The notes under the pieces: model-generated
Database searches by the model: none
What the model was told of the DNA's origin: nothing
The model's input: the letters and a program-made list of their open reading frames with translations, nothing else
Source of the DNA: Lonepinella koalarum
Lineage (GTDB): Bacteria > Pseudomonadota > Gammaproteobacteria > Enterobacterales > Pasteurellaceae
Reading direction: 5' to 3'
Length of the DNA stretch: 64,000 nt
NCBI RefSeq assembly: GCF_004565475.1
Contig: NZ_SRHX01000001.1
Span: forward strand, 489,480-553,479
Shown: piece after piece, positions 9,399-21,325 of the stretch
Layout: each line of letters opens with the position of its first letter
Numbering within the stretch: position 1 is the stretch's first letter
Made by a program: the position numbers and the translations under genes

Positions 9399-10043
9399 TT
9401 AAGCGACACCATATTGCTCACGATAGGCTTGCATACTAACTAAATATTGACGATATTGGCTATCTTGCGAAATAAAGGTAATTAAATCGTCCATATCAAT
9501 AATAGACAAAATTTCACATTGATAATCCCGTTCTACTTCTTGAATTGCTGACAATTCGCCTTTGCCTTTTTCTTTGCGGTTTAATGCAATGACCACCGCA
9601 CTTAGGCTTGCACCGTTGGCTGCAATGATATCCATGGCTTCACGAATTGCCGTACCTGCGGTAATGACGTCATCTACCAATAATACTTTGCCTTGCAATG
9701 GTGAACCGATCAAATTCCCCCCTTCACCATGATCTTTGGCTTCTTTGCGGTTAAAGCAAACGGGTTTATCTAAACCAAATTGATTAAACAACGCCACCGA
9801 AACCGTTGTGCCAATGGGGATCCCTTTATAAGCAGGTCCAAAAATTACATCATAAGCCAAGCCACTGGCTTGAATAGCTTGTGCATAAAATTCGCCTAAA
9901 CGGGCTAAATCTGCTCCCGTGTTAAATAAGCCAGCATTGAAAAAATACGGGCTTTTTCTGCCTGACTTTAGGGTAAATTCACCGAAACGTAACACATTGC
10001 GACTTAAGGCAAATTGGATAAATTGTTGTTTGTAATCTTGCAT
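9399..10043 (-). CDS. pyrE: orotate phosphoribosyltransferase
   Basis: 214 residues from the ATG before QDYKQQF. An upstream in-frame GTG at 10052 would add three residues. The PRPP-binding motif [13 protein letters not shown] (about residues 120-132) and the [19 protein letters not shown] substrate region identify it. It makes OMP from orotate and PRPP in pyrimidine synthesis. It lies 16 nt downstream of rph and is cotranscribed with it, the classic rph-pyrE order. A USS lies in the rph-pyrE gap. Confidence 0.96.
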   Translation of the reverse strand: MQDYKQQFIQFALSRNVLRFGEFTLKSGRKSPYFFNAGLFNTGADLARLGEFYAQAIQASGLAYDVIFGPAYKGIPIGTTVSVALFNQFGLDKPVCFNRKEAKDHGEGGNLIGSPLQGKVLLVDDVITAGTAIREAMDIIAANGASLSAVVIALNRKEKGKGELSAIQEVERDYQCEILSIIDMDDLITFISQDSQYRQYLVSMQAYREQYGVA

Positions 10044-10059
10044 ATTTTTCACCGCACTT

Positions 10060-10776
10060 TTATTGATTTAACGCTTCTCGCTGAGCCACAAAAATCTGCT
10101 CACAACCCTGTTTGGCTAAATCTAACAAGCTCAATAATTCTTGATGAGAAAAAGGTTCACCCTCTGCGGTGCCTTGCACTTCGATCATTCGCCCGTCTTC
10201 CATCATCACCACATTCATATCGGTTTCGGCGTTGGAATCTTCTACATATTCCAAATCGCACACGGCTTCACCATTCACAATACCGACTGAAATCGCTGAT
10301 ACTAACCCTTTGATTGGACTGGCTTTTAAGGTACCATTTGCGACCAAACCGTTGACCGCATCAATTAACGCTACGCAAGCTCCAGTAATTGAAGCCGTGC
10401 GAGTGCCACCGTCTGCTTGAATAACATCACAATCAAGTGTAATAGAGCGTTCGCCTAGGGCTTCAAGATCGATCATGGCACGCAAAGAACGCGCAATTAA
10501 GCGTTGAATTTCCATGGTGCGACCGCCCTGTTTACCTTTTGCTGCTTCACGTTGCATACGACTATGGGTGGAACGTGGCAACATGCCGTATTCCGCCGTC
10601 ACCCAACCTTGTCCCTGACCTTTGAGAAAACGAGGTACTGTTTCGTCCACACTGGCGGTACAAATCACTTTAGTTTCACCAAATTCCACTAATACTGAAC
10701 CTTCGGCGTGTTTGGTGTAATGACGAGTAATTTTAATTGCACGAGGCGCATTATTGGCGCGGTTATTTGGACGCAT
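10060..10776 (-). CDS. rph: ribonuclease PH
   Basis: 238 residues, full length. It has the [12 protein letters not shown] start, [17 protein letters not shown] and the phosphate-site region [20 protein letters not shown]. It trims tRNA 3' ends phosphorolytically. Unlike the E. coli K-12 laboratory lineage, the reading frame is intact to the end, so polar loss of pyrE expression is not expected. Confidence 0.96.
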   Translation of the reverse strand: MRPNNRANNAPRAIKITRHYTKHAEGSVLVEFGETKVICTASVDETVPRFLKGQGQGWVTAEYGMLPRSTHSRMQREAAKGKQGGRTMEIQRLIARSLRAMIDLEALGERSITLDCDVIQADGGTRTASITGACVALIDAVNGLVANGTLKASPIKGLVSAISVGIVNGEAVCDLEYVEDSNAETDMNVVMMEDGRMIEVQGTAEGEPFSHQELLSLLDLAKQGCEQIFVAQREALNQ

Positions 10777-10894
10777 GGTTTATTCCTTATTTTTGAAAAA
10801 TTTAGTGGTTATTTTAACACGTAAAATGACAGAAACGAAATTTAACAGTACAATAAGAGTAGTAAATAGATATAACAAGTTAAAGGATAAAAAT

Positions 10895-11758
10895 ATGATT
10901 TACAGTATGACCGCTTTTGCTCGCTTTGAAATTAAAAAGGACTGGGGTGATGCCGTGTGGGAAATCCGCTCGGTAAATCAACGTTATTTGGAAAATTTCT
11001 TCCGTTTACCTGAACAATTTCGCGGCTTAGAAAACAGTTTACGTGAAAAACTTCGCCAAAATCTGACCCGTGGTAAAATTGAATGTAGCTTACGCATTGA
11101 CACGAAAAAACAAACTGCGACAAGTTTGAATTTAAATCAAGAACTTACTAAGCAGGTGATTCAATCCTTAAAATGGATTAAAGCGCAAGCAGGCGAGGGG
11201 GAAATTAATTTAACTGATGTATTGCGTTATCCGGGAGTAGTGGAAACACCAGAACAGGATTTAGATGTTATCAGCCAAGATTTATTGAACGGTTTTGATC
11301 AACTCCTTACTGAATTTATCGCCATGCGGGGTCGTGAGGGAGATAAACTCAAAGATGTGATTGAGCAACGCTTGCAAGCTATTGGGGTGGAAGCCGATAA
11401 AGTGCGGGCAAAAATGCCGGAGATTTTGCAATGGCAACGAGATCGTTTACAACAACGTTTTGATGAAATTAAGCTACAAGCCGATCCGACACGTTTAGAG
11501 CAGGAAATGGTGTTGTTGGCACAACGTATTGATGTAGCAGAAGAATTAGATCGTTTGCAAATGCATATTAAGGAAACGGGGTCTATCCTGAGAAAAGGCG
11601 GCGCAGTAGGTCGTAAGCTCGATTTTATGATGCAAGAACTTAATCGTGAATCCAATACTTTGGCATCTAAATCAATTAACGCAGAAACCACCGCATCTGC
11701 CGTAGAACTTAAAGTGTTAATTGAACAAATGCGTGAACAAATTCAAAATTTGGAGTAG
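10895..11758 (+). CDS. yicC: YicC family endoribonuclease-like protein
   Basis: 287 residues from the ATG before IYSMTAFARFE, the conserved family start, with AAAGGA upstream. The frame runs open for 47 more codons upstream, but that part crosses the rph promoter region and is not coding. It has the N-terminal YicC_N domain and a C-terminal DUF1732 domain (RLDFMMQELNRESNTLASKS). YicC proteins are stress-linked ribonucleases in E. coli. The gene is divergent from rph, as in E. coli, and followed 3 nt later by ygfZ. Confidence 0.93.
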   Translation: MIYSMTAFARFEIKKDWGDAVWEIRSVNQRYLENFFRLPEQFRGLENSLREKLRQNLTRGKIECSLRIDTKKQTATSLNLNQELTKQVIQSLKWIKAQAGEGEINLTDVLRYPGVVETPEQDLDVISQDLLNGFDQLLTEFIAMRGREGDKLKDVIEQRLQAIGVEADKVRAKMPEILQWQRDRLQQRFDEIKLQADPTRLEQEMVLLAQRIDVAEELDRLQMHIKETGSILRKGGAVGRKLDFMMQELNRESNTLASKSINAETTASAVELKVLIEQMREQIQNLE

Positions 11759-11761
11759 GCG

Positions 11762-12586
11762 ATGGCGATAATTTCTCTTCAACAATACCGATTAATTGAG
11801 ATTGTGGGCGTGGATGCGGAAAAATATTTACAAGGACAGCTTACTTGTGATGTAACTAAGTTAGCTGTCGGTGAAAGCACAATGACCGCCCATTGTGATC
11901 CTAAAGGCAAAATGACATCCGTGTTCCGTTTAATTCGAGTGGCAAATGACCAATTTTATACGGTTATTCATCATTCGCTATTACCAATAGGATTAGATCA
12001 GTTAAAAAAATATGCGGTATTTTCTAAAGTCACGTTTACCGAACTTAATTTTCCACTGGTTGGCTTAATTGACGAAGAGAGTGAATTTTCGGCTCAAATT
12101 GGTGTGAAATTTGCTAACCGCTGTATTTTGATCAACCCTGAAAGTGCGGTTCAATTTAATGCAGATTCTACACAATGGGATTTAGCCGATATTCAACAAG
12201 GCTATCCGATTTTAACTCATAAAACCCAAGGGGAATTTATTCCACAAGCCTTGAATTTACAGGTCATTGAGCAGGCGATTTCTTTCCAAAAAGGCTGTTA
12301 TATCGGACAAGAAACGGTGGCTCGAGCTAAATATCGTGGCACAAATAAGCGCGCCATGTTTGCTTTTAACGCCGAAACGGATTTGACACCGGAACTTGGT
12401 AGTAGCATTGAAATGCAACTGGAAAGTGGTTGGCGAGCGACGGGTACAATTTTAAGCGCGGTGAATTTTAGTCATGTTTTGTGGTTGCAAGTGGTGCTAA
12501 GTAATGACATTACACCCGAACAGGTATTTCGCTTGCCTGATTCGGATGTAAGTTTGCAGTTGCAGGCGTTGCCTTATGAGCTCTAA
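11762..12586 (+). CDS. ygfZ: folate-binding Fe-S/tRNA-modification protein YgfZ
   Basis: 274 residues. The diagnostic KGCYIGQETVAR motif is present near residues 178-189, with its invariant Cys. The fold is that of GcvT-like folate-binding proteins. YgfZ supports repair or assembly of certain [4Fe-4S] enzymes such as MiaB. Length is shorter than the E. coli protein (about 326). It begins 3 nt after the yicC stop, so the two are cotranscribed. A palindromic repeat element starts at its stop codon. Confidence 0.9.
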   Translation: MAIISLQQYRLIEIVGVDAEKYLQGQLTCDVTKLAVGESTMTAHCDPKGKMTSVFRLIRVANDQFYTVIHHSLLPIGLDQLKKYAVFSKVTFTELNFPLVGLIDEESEFSAQIGVKFANRCILINPESAVQFNADSTQWDLADIQQGYPILTHKTQGEFIPQALNLQVIEQAISFQKGCYIGQETVARAKYRGTNKRAMFAFNAETDLTPELGSSIEMQLESGWRATGTILSAVNFSHVLWLQVVLSNDITPEQVFRLPDSDVSLQLQALPYEL

Positions 12587-12695
12587 CCCTGCACTTTCGT
12601 ACAGGGTTACAAATGGTTAGGATTCCTCGCATCTTTTCTAACTAGATCTACAGCTTAGCGTTATCACACCTAGCCTAGTACGCCAGTACTAGGTA
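12585..12695. repeat. palindrome-bounded repeat element, copy A
   Basis: About 110 nt between ygfZ and the convergent esterase. It begins with hairpin AACCCTG...CAGGGTT and ends with CCTAGTAC-gcca-GTACTAGG. The interior reads CGCATCTT..CTA..TAGAT, then AGCGTTA. The same layout and partial sequence recur at 25936-26046 upstream of rpsP. It probably also terminates both convergent genes. Confidence 0.65.
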
Positions 12696-13919
12696 CTAAT
12701 TCTCTTTCCGCTGACTAAACAACCATTCCTTAATCGCATCAATATTATAAGCCACACCCCAAGTTCCCATATGAGCCGCCCCTTTGTTTTGGGAGTTTTG
12801 TTCCAGTGGCAAGGTGCCACCCGTAAAGCTGGCATAATGAATATTACCCCCCTGAGCAAGCAACGCATTCACTTTTTCATTTAATTCCGTCACTGGTGCT
12901 TGAGCATTCCAGCCGTGGCTTTCTTTAACCGTCGCACCATTTTCAGCCAATACTTTCATAATCGCATTTTCCGTTGGAAAGGCTTTGGCATCATTTTCAG
13001 AAACTAACACAAAAATATTATTTTTTGCCATCGGAGCGGTAACACTCGGTTCCCACTGCCCTGCCACAATATAGCTGGCAGCAAAGAAATCAGGGTGTTT
13101 GATATTCATGGCGATAGACATCATCGCCCCGCCCGATTGCCCTGTGGTGTAAAGGCGGTTTTGGTCGATATTGTATTGTTTTGCCAAGGATTTAATTAAA
13201 TTAATCGTTGGTTCAAGATCTTCAGGATCATCCGACTGATCATTGACAATTTGATGATCAAACTGCGGGGCAAGCACAAAGGCTTCATGTTTTGCTTGGA
13301 ATGACGGGCTGGCAAAAGAAGTTGCTCCGTTGCCTTGTAATAAGGTATGTTTCACGTTGCTGTTGGTTGAACCCGCATCATGAATAAACATTACCAACGG
13401 ATAGGATTTGTTCGGGTCATAATTTTTCGGTACAAATAAATTATATTTCACCACCACACCGCTTTGGTCTTTAAATTCCGCTTGTTGGAAATCGTCCACC
13501 ACTTGATTAATTACTTTGCTACCGGTTAATTCGCTCGGTTTTACTTTGCCTGATTTACTGGCTAATGAATTGACTTGTTTTACTGTTAAGCTGATGTTAC
13601 GTTCGGTGTAAGGGGCGGAACGATCATCGGGATCTTTTTCGGTAGTTGCCGCATCGACATCTTGCGGATCTAGTTCTAATACCACTTGGTTGGCACATTT
13701 TTGCTCGGTTAATTTAGCTTCTGTAATGGTACGATTCGTTACCGAAAAATCATTTTTTTGCACCGCAGTTAAGCACGTTTTTGCAGGGTAATTCACCACC
13801 GCTTGGGTGACTCGTTGACCTAACCCATTTGGCGTAGTGACGGCTATTACGCTTTCAATTTGAGCATACGCAGTGCTTGTCATTGCACAGGCAACACCGG
13901 TTAAAATTAATTTCTTCAT
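12696..13919 (-). CDS. secreted alpha/beta-hydrolase (peptidase/esterase-like)
   Basis: 407 residues with a clean signal peptide (MKKLILTGVACAMTSTAYA, cleavage after AYA). The nucleophile elbow TTGQSGGAMM carries the GxSxG serine near residue 263. Candidate Asp and His lie in VLVSENDAKAF and KGAAHMGTW. The upstream VPKNYDPNKSYPLVMFIHDAG segment fits COG4099/PHB-depolymerase-like hydrolases. It should act in the periplasm or outside. An N-terminal domain of about 140 residues before the hydrolase is not recognised. A lipoprotein gene follows after 11 nt on the minus strand side upstream (13931). Confidence 0.75.
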   Translation of the reverse strand: MKKLILTGVACAMTSTAYAQIESVIAVTTPNGLGQRVTQAVVNYPAKTCLTAVQKNDFSVTNRTITEAKLTEQKCANQVVLELDPQDVDAATTEKDPDDRSAPYTERNISLTVKQVNSLASKSGKVKPSELTGSKVINQVVDDFQQAEFKDQSGVVVKYNLFVPKNYDPNKSYPLVMFIHDAGSTNSNVKHTLLQGNGATSFASPSFQAKHEAFVLAPQFDHQIVNDQSDDPEDLEPTINLIKSLAKQYNIDQNRLYTTGQSGGAMMSIAMNIKHPDFFAASYIVAGQWEPSVTAPMAKNNIFVLVSENDAKAFPTENAIMKVLAENGATVKESHGWNAQAPVTELNEKVNALLAQGGNIHYASFTGGTLPLEQNSQNKGAAHMGTWGVAYNIDAIKEWLFSQRKEN

Positions 13920-13930
13920 AAAATTTCCTG

Positions 13931-14386
13931 TTATTTGCTTTGATCTAAACGTTTTAACGCATCCATCGCTGGTTGCGAAACATGATCACCACGAGCCGCA
14001 GATTTTTCATACCATTGTGTGGCAGTGGTGAGATTTTTTTCTACACCAATGCCATTTTCATATAAATAACCCAGCCAATATTGCGAAGTAATATCACCAC
14101 GATTAGCGGCGGTGGAAAAAGCCTCAAATGCTTTAGTTGGAGATTTAGTGACACCTTCACCATTTAGATACATCAAGCCGATATAGCGAGATGCTTTCAT
14201 ATCGCCTTGTTCGGTGGCTTGTTGTAATAACGGCATGGCTTGAGTGAAAGATTGTTGTTTATATAGTTCTACGCCTTGCAGCATTACGGCTCGAGCTTGT
14301 TGTTGCCCTGGGGTATGAGTTGGTTGAGATACCGCACTGCAAGAAGCTAATAAAAGTGGAAAAATAAGATAGCTGTATCGTTTCAT
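13931..14386 (-). CDS. Sel1-repeat lipoprotein
   Basis: 151 residues. The signal ends in lipobox LLASC (Cys16). Two Sel1/TPR-like repeats follow (ASRYIGLMYLNGEGVTKSPTKAFEAFSTAA, then a similar copy with WLGYLYENGIGVEKN). Such proteins act as envelope protein-interaction scaffolds. No specific partner is evident. It ends 11 nt before the secreted hydrolase, so the two form one transcript. Confidence 0.85.
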   Translation of the reverse strand: MKRYSYLIFPLLLASCSAVSQPTHTPGQQQARAVMLQGVELYKQQSFTQAMPLLQQATEQGDMKASRYIGLMYLNGEGVTKSPTKAFEAFSTAANRGDITSQYWLGYLYENGIGVEKNLTTATQWYEKSAARGDHVSQPAMDALKRLDQSK

Positions 14387-14481
14387 TAAATATTTACTCT
14401 ATATTGAATTGTTGGTTTAATTAGGACTGTTAATTAGCTCAAAAGTTCTAGGATTATTTCTGCTATTTTAATAATAGTGAA

Positions 14482-14510
14482 TTGAATTTCACCGCACTTT
14501 CTTGTACAAT
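14482..14510 (+). promoter_or_regulatory. pyrG promoter with USS in the spacer
   Basis: TTGAAT (14482-14487), a 17-nt spacer and TACAAT (14505-14510). The spacer contains the full uptake core ACCGCACTT. The transcript would start about 60 nt before pyrG. Confidence 0.7.
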
Positions 14511-14525
14511 GTCTTCCCGTCCTGA

Positions 14526-16205
<1,680 letters not shown>

Positions 16206-16321
16206 GATAAAACTTGATACTAGATCAAATTATTGTGATTTTTTGCAAGACAAATGCTACAAAGATCTATACCATATCGGAATAGTTTGAATAGTTTTAA
16301 AAAGACGAATTTTTAGATTAA

Positions 16322-17644
<1,323 letters not shown>

Positions 17645-17679
17645 TTCGCGTTGATTTAGATTAAAAAATCTTAAATTTT

Positions 17680-17723
17680 GTACCGCACTTTGGCTTTGAT
17701 AAGAAAAAGTGCGGTATTTTTTT
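17680..17723 (+). terminator. eno terminator from an inverted USS pair
   Basis: TACCGCACTT (17681-17690) and AAGTGCGGTA (17707-17716) form a 10-bp stem with a 16-nt loop, followed by seven T residues. Confidence 0.85.
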
Positions 17724-17766
17724 GAAAAATTTTGACTCAAATGAATTATTACTCCGGGAGAGTATA

Positions 17767-18435
17767 ATGAATTTCCAATTTAGCTATTTTGTTGAAGTAA
17801 TACCGAAAGTGGCTCGTCACCTAGATATTACGCTACAACTCACGCTTACTGCGGCAATTATTGCTTTGATTTTTGGTACTGTACTTGCTGTAATCCGTTA
17901 CTACAAAATCCCCATTTTTTATCAACTTGCCAGCATTTATATTTTTATAATGCGTGGTACGCCTGTTGTGGTTCAGCTATATTTTTTCTATTTTGGTTTG
18001 GCTACAGCCTCTAATATTGTAAGAGAAATGCAGCCTGTCACAGCAGTAGCGATAGTGATGAGTCTTAATATTTCTGCTTTTATGTCGGAAAGTATGCGAG
18101 GCGCATTGCTTTCTGTGGATGATGGACAAAAACAAGCAGGTTATGCGTTAGGCATGTCACATGCTTTAGTGATTCGTCGTATTGTATTGCCACAAGCCTT
18201 TCGAATAGCATTGCCTGCTTTATTCAATGATATTATTAATTTGATTAAAATGTCATCACTGGCATTTATGCTTGGTATTTTAGATGTGATGGGCGCAGCT
18301 AAAGTCGAGGGGTCGCAAACTTTTCGTTATTTTGAAATTTATGCTGCGGTCATGTTAATTTATCTTGCCGTGATAGCTTTCTGTTCTTTTATTCATAAAT
18401 ATTTAGAGAAAAAATATAGTCGAGCCTACGGCTAA
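17767..18435 (+). CDS. polar amino-acid ABC transporter permease
   Basis: 222 residues from the ATG at 17767, preceded by GGGAGAG. The frame is open further upstream into the eno terminator, which is non-coding. About five membrane segments and the EAA loop (ALGMSHALVIRRIVLPQAFRIALP) mark a HisM/GlnP-type permease of the cystine/polar amino-acid group. A periplasmic binding protein follows, but no ATP-binding subunit is encoded in this cluster. The ATPase must come from elsewhere, or the system is incomplete. Confidence 0.87.
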   Translation: MNFQFSYFVEVIPKVARHLDITLQLTLTAAIIALIFGTVLAVIRYYKIPIFYQLASIYIFIMRGTPVVVQLYFFYFGLATASNIVREMQPVTAVAIVMSLNISAFMSESMRGALLSVDDGQKQAGYALGMSHALVIRRIVLPQAFRIALPALFNDIINLIKMSSLAFMLGILDVMGAAKVEGSQTFRYFEIYAAVMLIYLAVIAFCSFIHKYLEKKYSRAYG

Positions 18436-18455
18436 TAATTATATTGGAGAAAATA

Positions 18456-19244
18456 ATGAAAAAATTAAATAAAATCTTATTCACTACTGCTGTGCTAGGA
18501 TCTGCCATTGGCTTATCAAATCAAGTATTAGCAGAAACCCGTACAGTTACCATTGTCACTTCGGGTACATCAATGTCCTATTCTATGCTTGATGCTGATG
18601 GTAATTGGACGGGCGTTGATGCGGAACTTTGGGCTGTCATTGCTAAACGTAAAGATTGGAAACTGAATGTCAAACGAACAACTTTTGATGCGATTTTTGG
18701 TGAACTTGATGCGGGACGTGCGGATGTGGCTTCTAATGCTTTTGCAGTGAAGCCAGAACGGGTAAATAAATATTATCCATCAATCCCTTATTATGGCGAT
18801 GCTCAAGCGGTGATCGTAAAAGGTGATAATCAAACCATTACTAAACTCATTGATTTAAAAGGCAAGAAAATCGGTGTAACCAATGGTCAAGCGGCACAAA
18901 CAATTATCAATGAAATGCAGCCCAGCTATGGTTTTGAACAAGTTATTTATGAAAGTTCAGATAATGGTTTAATGGAAATGGTATTAGGGCGAATTGATGC
19001 TCAAGCTTGTGCCGTGTCAACAGCAAACCAATTTGCGGAACGAACAGGTAACAACATTCGGATTTTAGATGAAAAATTGCGCGCCAATAATGTGGCATTC
19101 TTTTTCCCGAAAACCGAACAAGGGATGGCTTTGCGTGATGAAATTAACCAAGAAATTACCGCACTTTTACAAGATGGTACAATTGCTAAAATCACTGAAA
19201 AATATTTAGGTGCAGATATGACGAAACTTATTATTAATGAGTAA
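18456..19244 (+). CDS. amino-acid ABC transporter substrate-binding protein
   Basis: 262 residues from MKKLNKIL, with TTGGAG upstream. The signal peptide ends at VLA. The SBP family 3 features are present: GNWTGVDAELWAVIAKRK, then RRADVASN-like GRADVASNAFAVKPER and DLKGKKIGVTNGQA. It is probably a periplasmic receptor for cystine or another polar amino acid; the ligand cannot be read. It pairs with the permease 20 nt upstream. Confidence 0.87.
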   Translation: MKKLNKILFTTAVLGSAIGLSNQVLAETRTVTIVTSGTSMSYSMLDADGNWTGVDAELWAVIAKRKDWKLNVKRTTFDAIFGELDAGRADVASNAFAVKPERVNKYYPSIPYYGDAQAVIVKGDNQTITKLIDLKGKKIGVTNGQAAQTIINEMQPSYGFEQVIYESSDNGLMEMVLGRIDAQACAVSTANQFAERTGNNIRILDEKLRANNVAFFFPKTEQGMALRDEINQEITALLQDGTIAKITEKYLGADMTKLIINE

Positions 19245-19249
19245 AAATA

Positions 19250-20314
19250 ATGGATTTACGCAGTATTAGCCGTGGCATAGGGCAATTTATTTGCAATCAA
19301 GGGGCATTGAGCATGCTCAATGCCAAATTAACTTCCTTTGTTAATCCTGTTTTCTTAACAGGGCAAAAAGCCTACGCAGCTTTTTCTTCATTTTATCAAT
19401 CGGAGAAAGATTATCCCTGTTATTTTTATGATGGCAGTTGTTCTCATGAAAATATTGAGTATTTAGCCAACAGTTTACCCATTGATTGTGATTGTATTGT
19501 GGCAATTGGAGGAGGAAAATTGATTGATACCGCAAAATCTGTGGCAAATCGATTAAATGTGGAATATATTACCGTACCAACATTGCTTAGCACCTGTGCC
19601 GCCTATACCCCCTTATCTATTATTTATCAATCAGATGGAAGAATTAAACAAGGTGAACATTATGAACGCGCTGCTTACTTATGTTTAGCAGATCTTGATT
19701 TATTGGTTCATTCTCCAAAATCTTATTTACTTGATGGGATTGGGGATACGTTGGCTAAATGGTATGAAGCTAATGCTGCTGTAGCAAACTTGACAGATGA
19801 TGTGCCTGTTTTCGTGCAGGCAGCATTGCAAATGGCGAAATTGATTCAACAAGTTTTGTTAAATGAAACTGATGCAGCCATTGCCTCACTCACATCTCAT
19901 CAAGTGACACCTGCTTTCAAACATATCGTGGAAACCATTATTGGACTAGGCGGTATGGTGGGGGGATTAGCGGGGCGAAAAGCTCGTGTCGCAGGGGCAC
20001 ATGCGATTCATGATGGCATGTCGCAATTTCCACAAACGCATCAATATGGTCATGGTATCAAAGTGGCTTATGGTATATTAGTGCAGTTAGCAGCAGAGAA
20101 AAAAATGACTGAAATTGAAGAATTACTGCCATTTTTTACCAAGTATCAATTTATACATCGCTTACAAGATTTCGGTATTCATGAGAATTTAACCGAAGTT
20201 ATGCAACAAATTGCTGAAATTGCTTGTGGCGATGGACAAACATTTCGCTTGGCTGTGCCAAATTGTACAGTTGCGCAAGTAGTGGAAGCGATGCAATACG
20301 TGGAGAACTTATAA
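19250..20314 (+). CDS. iron-containing alcohol dehydrogenase family oxidoreductase
   Basis: 354 residues. The nucleotide-binding stretch CIVAIGGGKLIDTAKS (about residues 82-97) and TVPTLLSTCAAYTPLS resemble glycerol dehydrogenase (GldA). Metal-ligand candidates are the Asp in LLDGIGDTLAKW, the His in AHAIHDGMS and the HQYGHG histidines. The substrate is unknown. It starts 5 nt after the binding-protein gene and ends 1 nt before the OsmC gene, so it belongs to one operon with the transporter parts. It may act on the imported compound, which is inference. Confidence 0.82.
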   Translation: MDLRSISRGIGQFICNQGALSMLNAKLTSFVNPVFLTGQKAYAAFSSFYQSEKDYPCYFYDGSCSHENIEYLANSLPIDCDCIVAIGGGKLIDTAKSVANRLNVEYITVPTLLSTCAAYTPLSIIYQSDGRIKQGEHYERAAYLCLADLDLLVHSPKSYLLDGIGDTLAKWYEANAAVANLTDDVPVFVQAALQMAKLIQQVLLNETDAAIASLTSHQVTPAFKHIVETIIGLGGMVGGLAGRKARVAGAHAIHDGMSQFPQTHQYGHGIKVAYGILVQLAAEKKMTEIEELLPFFTKYQFIHRLQDFGIHENLTEVMQQIAEIACGDGQTFRLAVPNCTVAQVVEAMQYVENL

Positions 20315-20315
20315 T

Positions 20316-20747
20316 ATGACAGAAGATAAATTAACCTTAACACTCCCATCTGGGTTTATCACCAAAGTACAAGTGGGAGAATTTACTTTACTCACCGATT
20401 ACCCGAAAGATCGTGGGGGGAGTGGTATTGCTCTGAATCCTTGGCGACTTTTTCTTGCTGCGATGTTATCTTGCCATGGCGTCAATTTAGCGAAATATTG
20501 TTATCAACAAGGGTTGGATTATAGCCAAATTGAAGTGAATTTAATCCCGTTAGTGGAAGATTGTAAAACCGATGAATTTCCTGAGTATCAAATTCATGTT
20601 CGTTTGCCACCTGATTTTCCTAGCGAGCATATTCAACCTATGGTAGATTTTTTTACTGATTGCCCCGTAGCTAATCATTTGGTGAAATTAAAACCTATTT
20701 TAAAAACATTTGTAAATGGCAAATTAATCTGTACACATGCTAGATAA
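20316..20747 (+). CDS. OsmC family protein
   Basis: 143 residues. The pattern GGSGIALNPWRLFLAAMLSCHGVNLAKYC (about residues 32-60, Cys near 52) and a second Cys in FTDCPVANHL are the two family cysteines used for thiol-dependent peroxide reduction in OsmC/Ohr proteins. This one is closest to the YhfA-like branch by its central segment. It is the fourth gene of the transporter operon. Confidence 0.8.
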   Translation: MTEDKLTLTLPSGFITKVQVGEFTLLTDYPKDRGGSGIALNPWRLFLAAMLSCHGVNLAKYCYQQGLDYSQIEVNLIPLVEDCKTDEFPEYQIHVRLPPDFPSEHIQPMVDFFTDCPVANHLVKLKPILKTFVNGKLICTHAR

Positions 20748-20792
20748 AAAATAAAAATTTGCTAAGGAAATACTGCATTTTAAGGAGAACAC

Positions 20793-21200
20793 ATGTTACA
20801 TTTAGTTTTAGAAGATAAACATCTTATCGGTCAAAAAAAGCATTTCGGTGCTCACTCTACCGTTTATGATCATTTAGTGGTGATGTTTGAAGACGATGGT
20901 GAAACCGGTTATTTTTATGCCATGGATTTAAATAACCAACAACAACCTATTGTGGATAGTTTGTATGTTTATGGTGTGGACAGTATTGAAGGTAAGCATG
21001 AAGCCCGTCAGTTTCAAATTTGTTGGTCAGAAGATGGTAAGCAAGCCTTTTTGTTAGTTAACGGTTATCCGCACGCCAGTTTTGATTACACCAGATTAGT
21101 GGGTTATAACCATAGTAAATTCCCCATGCCTGAAATTACCAGTATGTGGTCGCATGAAGAAATTACTGATAAATTAGTGGCAGAGTGGTTAAAAGTTTAA
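20793..21200 (+). CDS. DUF2251-like hypothetical protein
   Basis: 135 residues, no signal peptide or membrane segment. The sequence (for example EDDGETGYFYAMD and PHASFDYTRLVGYNHSKFP) matches what I remember of the DUF2251 family, of unknown function. It has an AAGGAGA ribosome site and lies 45 nt after the OsmC gene, so it may be the last gene of that operon. Confidence 0.6.
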   Translation: MLHLVLEDKHLIGQKKHFGAHSTVYDHLVVMFEDDGETGYFYAMDLNNQQQPIVDSLYVYGVDSIEGKHEARQFQICWSEDGKQAFLLVNGYPHASFDYTRLVGYNHSKFPMPEITSMWSHEEITDKLVAEWLKV

Positions 21201-21325
21201 TATTAAATTAACCGTTATACATTGATAAAACCGATTATAATAATTTATGTGATCAGTTTGCTCATCATGATATTTTTAGCCAAAATAACAATTATTCCCC
21301 TTAAAAAGATAAAAGGAAAGCAGTT

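Noticed and set aside
10754..10894. Extra 47 codons upstream of yicC in the same frame
   Set aside because: They cross the rph start and promoter region, and the family start MIxSMTA with AAAGGA is at 10895.
16215..16235. FNR or CRP site before eno (TTGATACTAGATCAA)
   Set aside because: The spacing is one base off both consensus forms, so the call is too weak.
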